A stretch of 24,728 bases of DNA from an uncultured Dorea sp. GTDB lineage: Bacteria; Bacillota_A; Clostridia; Lachnospirales; Lachnospiraceae. Both the position numbers and the translations under genes were made by a program. Numbering within the stretch: position 1 is the first letter of the stretch; every line of letters starts with the position of its first letter. The notes beneath the pieces are model-generated. The model was not told where the DNA came from. It ran no database searches and saw only the letters and a program-made list of their open reading frames with translations. Below are positions 24,706-24,728 of this stretch, piece after piece. The stretch is from the NCBI GenBank assembly GCA_910578865.1, contig CAJTRM010000035.1, positions 1 through 24,728 of the forward strand. Reading direction: 5' to 3'.

Positions 24706-24728
24706 CAACGTGGATTTACCTGTATACT
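24689..24728. mobile_element. Possible edge of an inserted element interrupting the last gene
   Basis: TGACCCCA (24689-24696) and the following TTTGTAGCAACG differ in look from the AT-rich coding sequence before them, and they coincide with the premature stop at 24703-24705. GACCCC-type ends occur in some IS21-like elements of Clostridia. No transposase is in the window, so this is only a suspicion. Confidence 0.25.

Noticed and set aside
1..24728. CRISPR arrays, tRNA or rRNA genes
   Set aside because: No regularly spaced direct repeats, no cloverleaf-like sequences and no ribosomal RNA motifs were seen on either strand.

Overview
The window is a surface-polysaccharide (capsule or teichoic-acid-like) biosynthesis locus from a low-GC Gram-positive bacterium. 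AT-rich codon use, strong AGGAGG-type ribosome binding sites, Firmicute-style gene families and the protein sequences point to the Clostridia, most likely a gut Lachnospiraceae member. This assignment is an inference from style, not a database match. Every real gene is on the plus strand and most are separated by 0-30 bases or overlap, so the locus reads as one or two long operons.

Layout. (1) 1-336: the end of an IS66-family transposase gene with its hairpin and right terminal repeat. The gene is cut on its 5' side by unrelated sequence carrying a perfect 11-bp palindrome. (2) 390-4435: a phosphocholine (lic) module: a promoter, a three-part protein (winged helix + LicC-like nucleotidyltransferase + LicA-like choline kinase), a stand-alone LicC-like cytidylyltransferase, and a BCCT-family choline/betaine transporter. 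(3) 4436-8449: a probable second promoter, then a membrane-bound UDP-GlcNAc 4,6-dehydratase, a PLP aminotransferase and a small phosphoglycosyl transferase. Together these should make and load a 4-amino-4,6-dideoxy-HexNAc (AATGal-like) as the first sugar. (4) 8466-18709: glycosyltransferases interleaved with a full WbpA/WbpI/WbpB/WbpD/WbpE-type gene set for UDP-2,3-diacetamido-2,3-dideoxy-mannuronic acid, with an extra oxidoreductase and an extra acetyltransferase. (5) 18739-24003: two large polymerase/ligase-type membrane proteins, a LicD phosphocholine transferase and a Wzx flippase. (6) 24031-24705: a membrane protein that looks cut short at the right edge.

How they may work together (inference): choline is imported by the BCCT protein, phosphorylated by the kinase domain and activated to CDP-choline by LicC. 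A repeat unit of about four sugars (one phosphoglycosyl transferase plus three GT4-type enzymes) is assembled on undecaprenyl phosphate, LicD adds phosphocholine, Wzx flips the unit and a Wzy-type protein polymerises it. The product would carry a free amino group, a uronic acid and phosphocholine, which makes it a candidate zwitterionic polysaccharide related in logic to pneumococcal teichoic acid and Bacteroides fragilis PSA. No Wzd/Wze chain-length regulator, LytR-CpsA-Psr ligase, tRNA, rRNA or CRISPR array was seen in the window. No stretch longer than about 200 bases lacks a gene.
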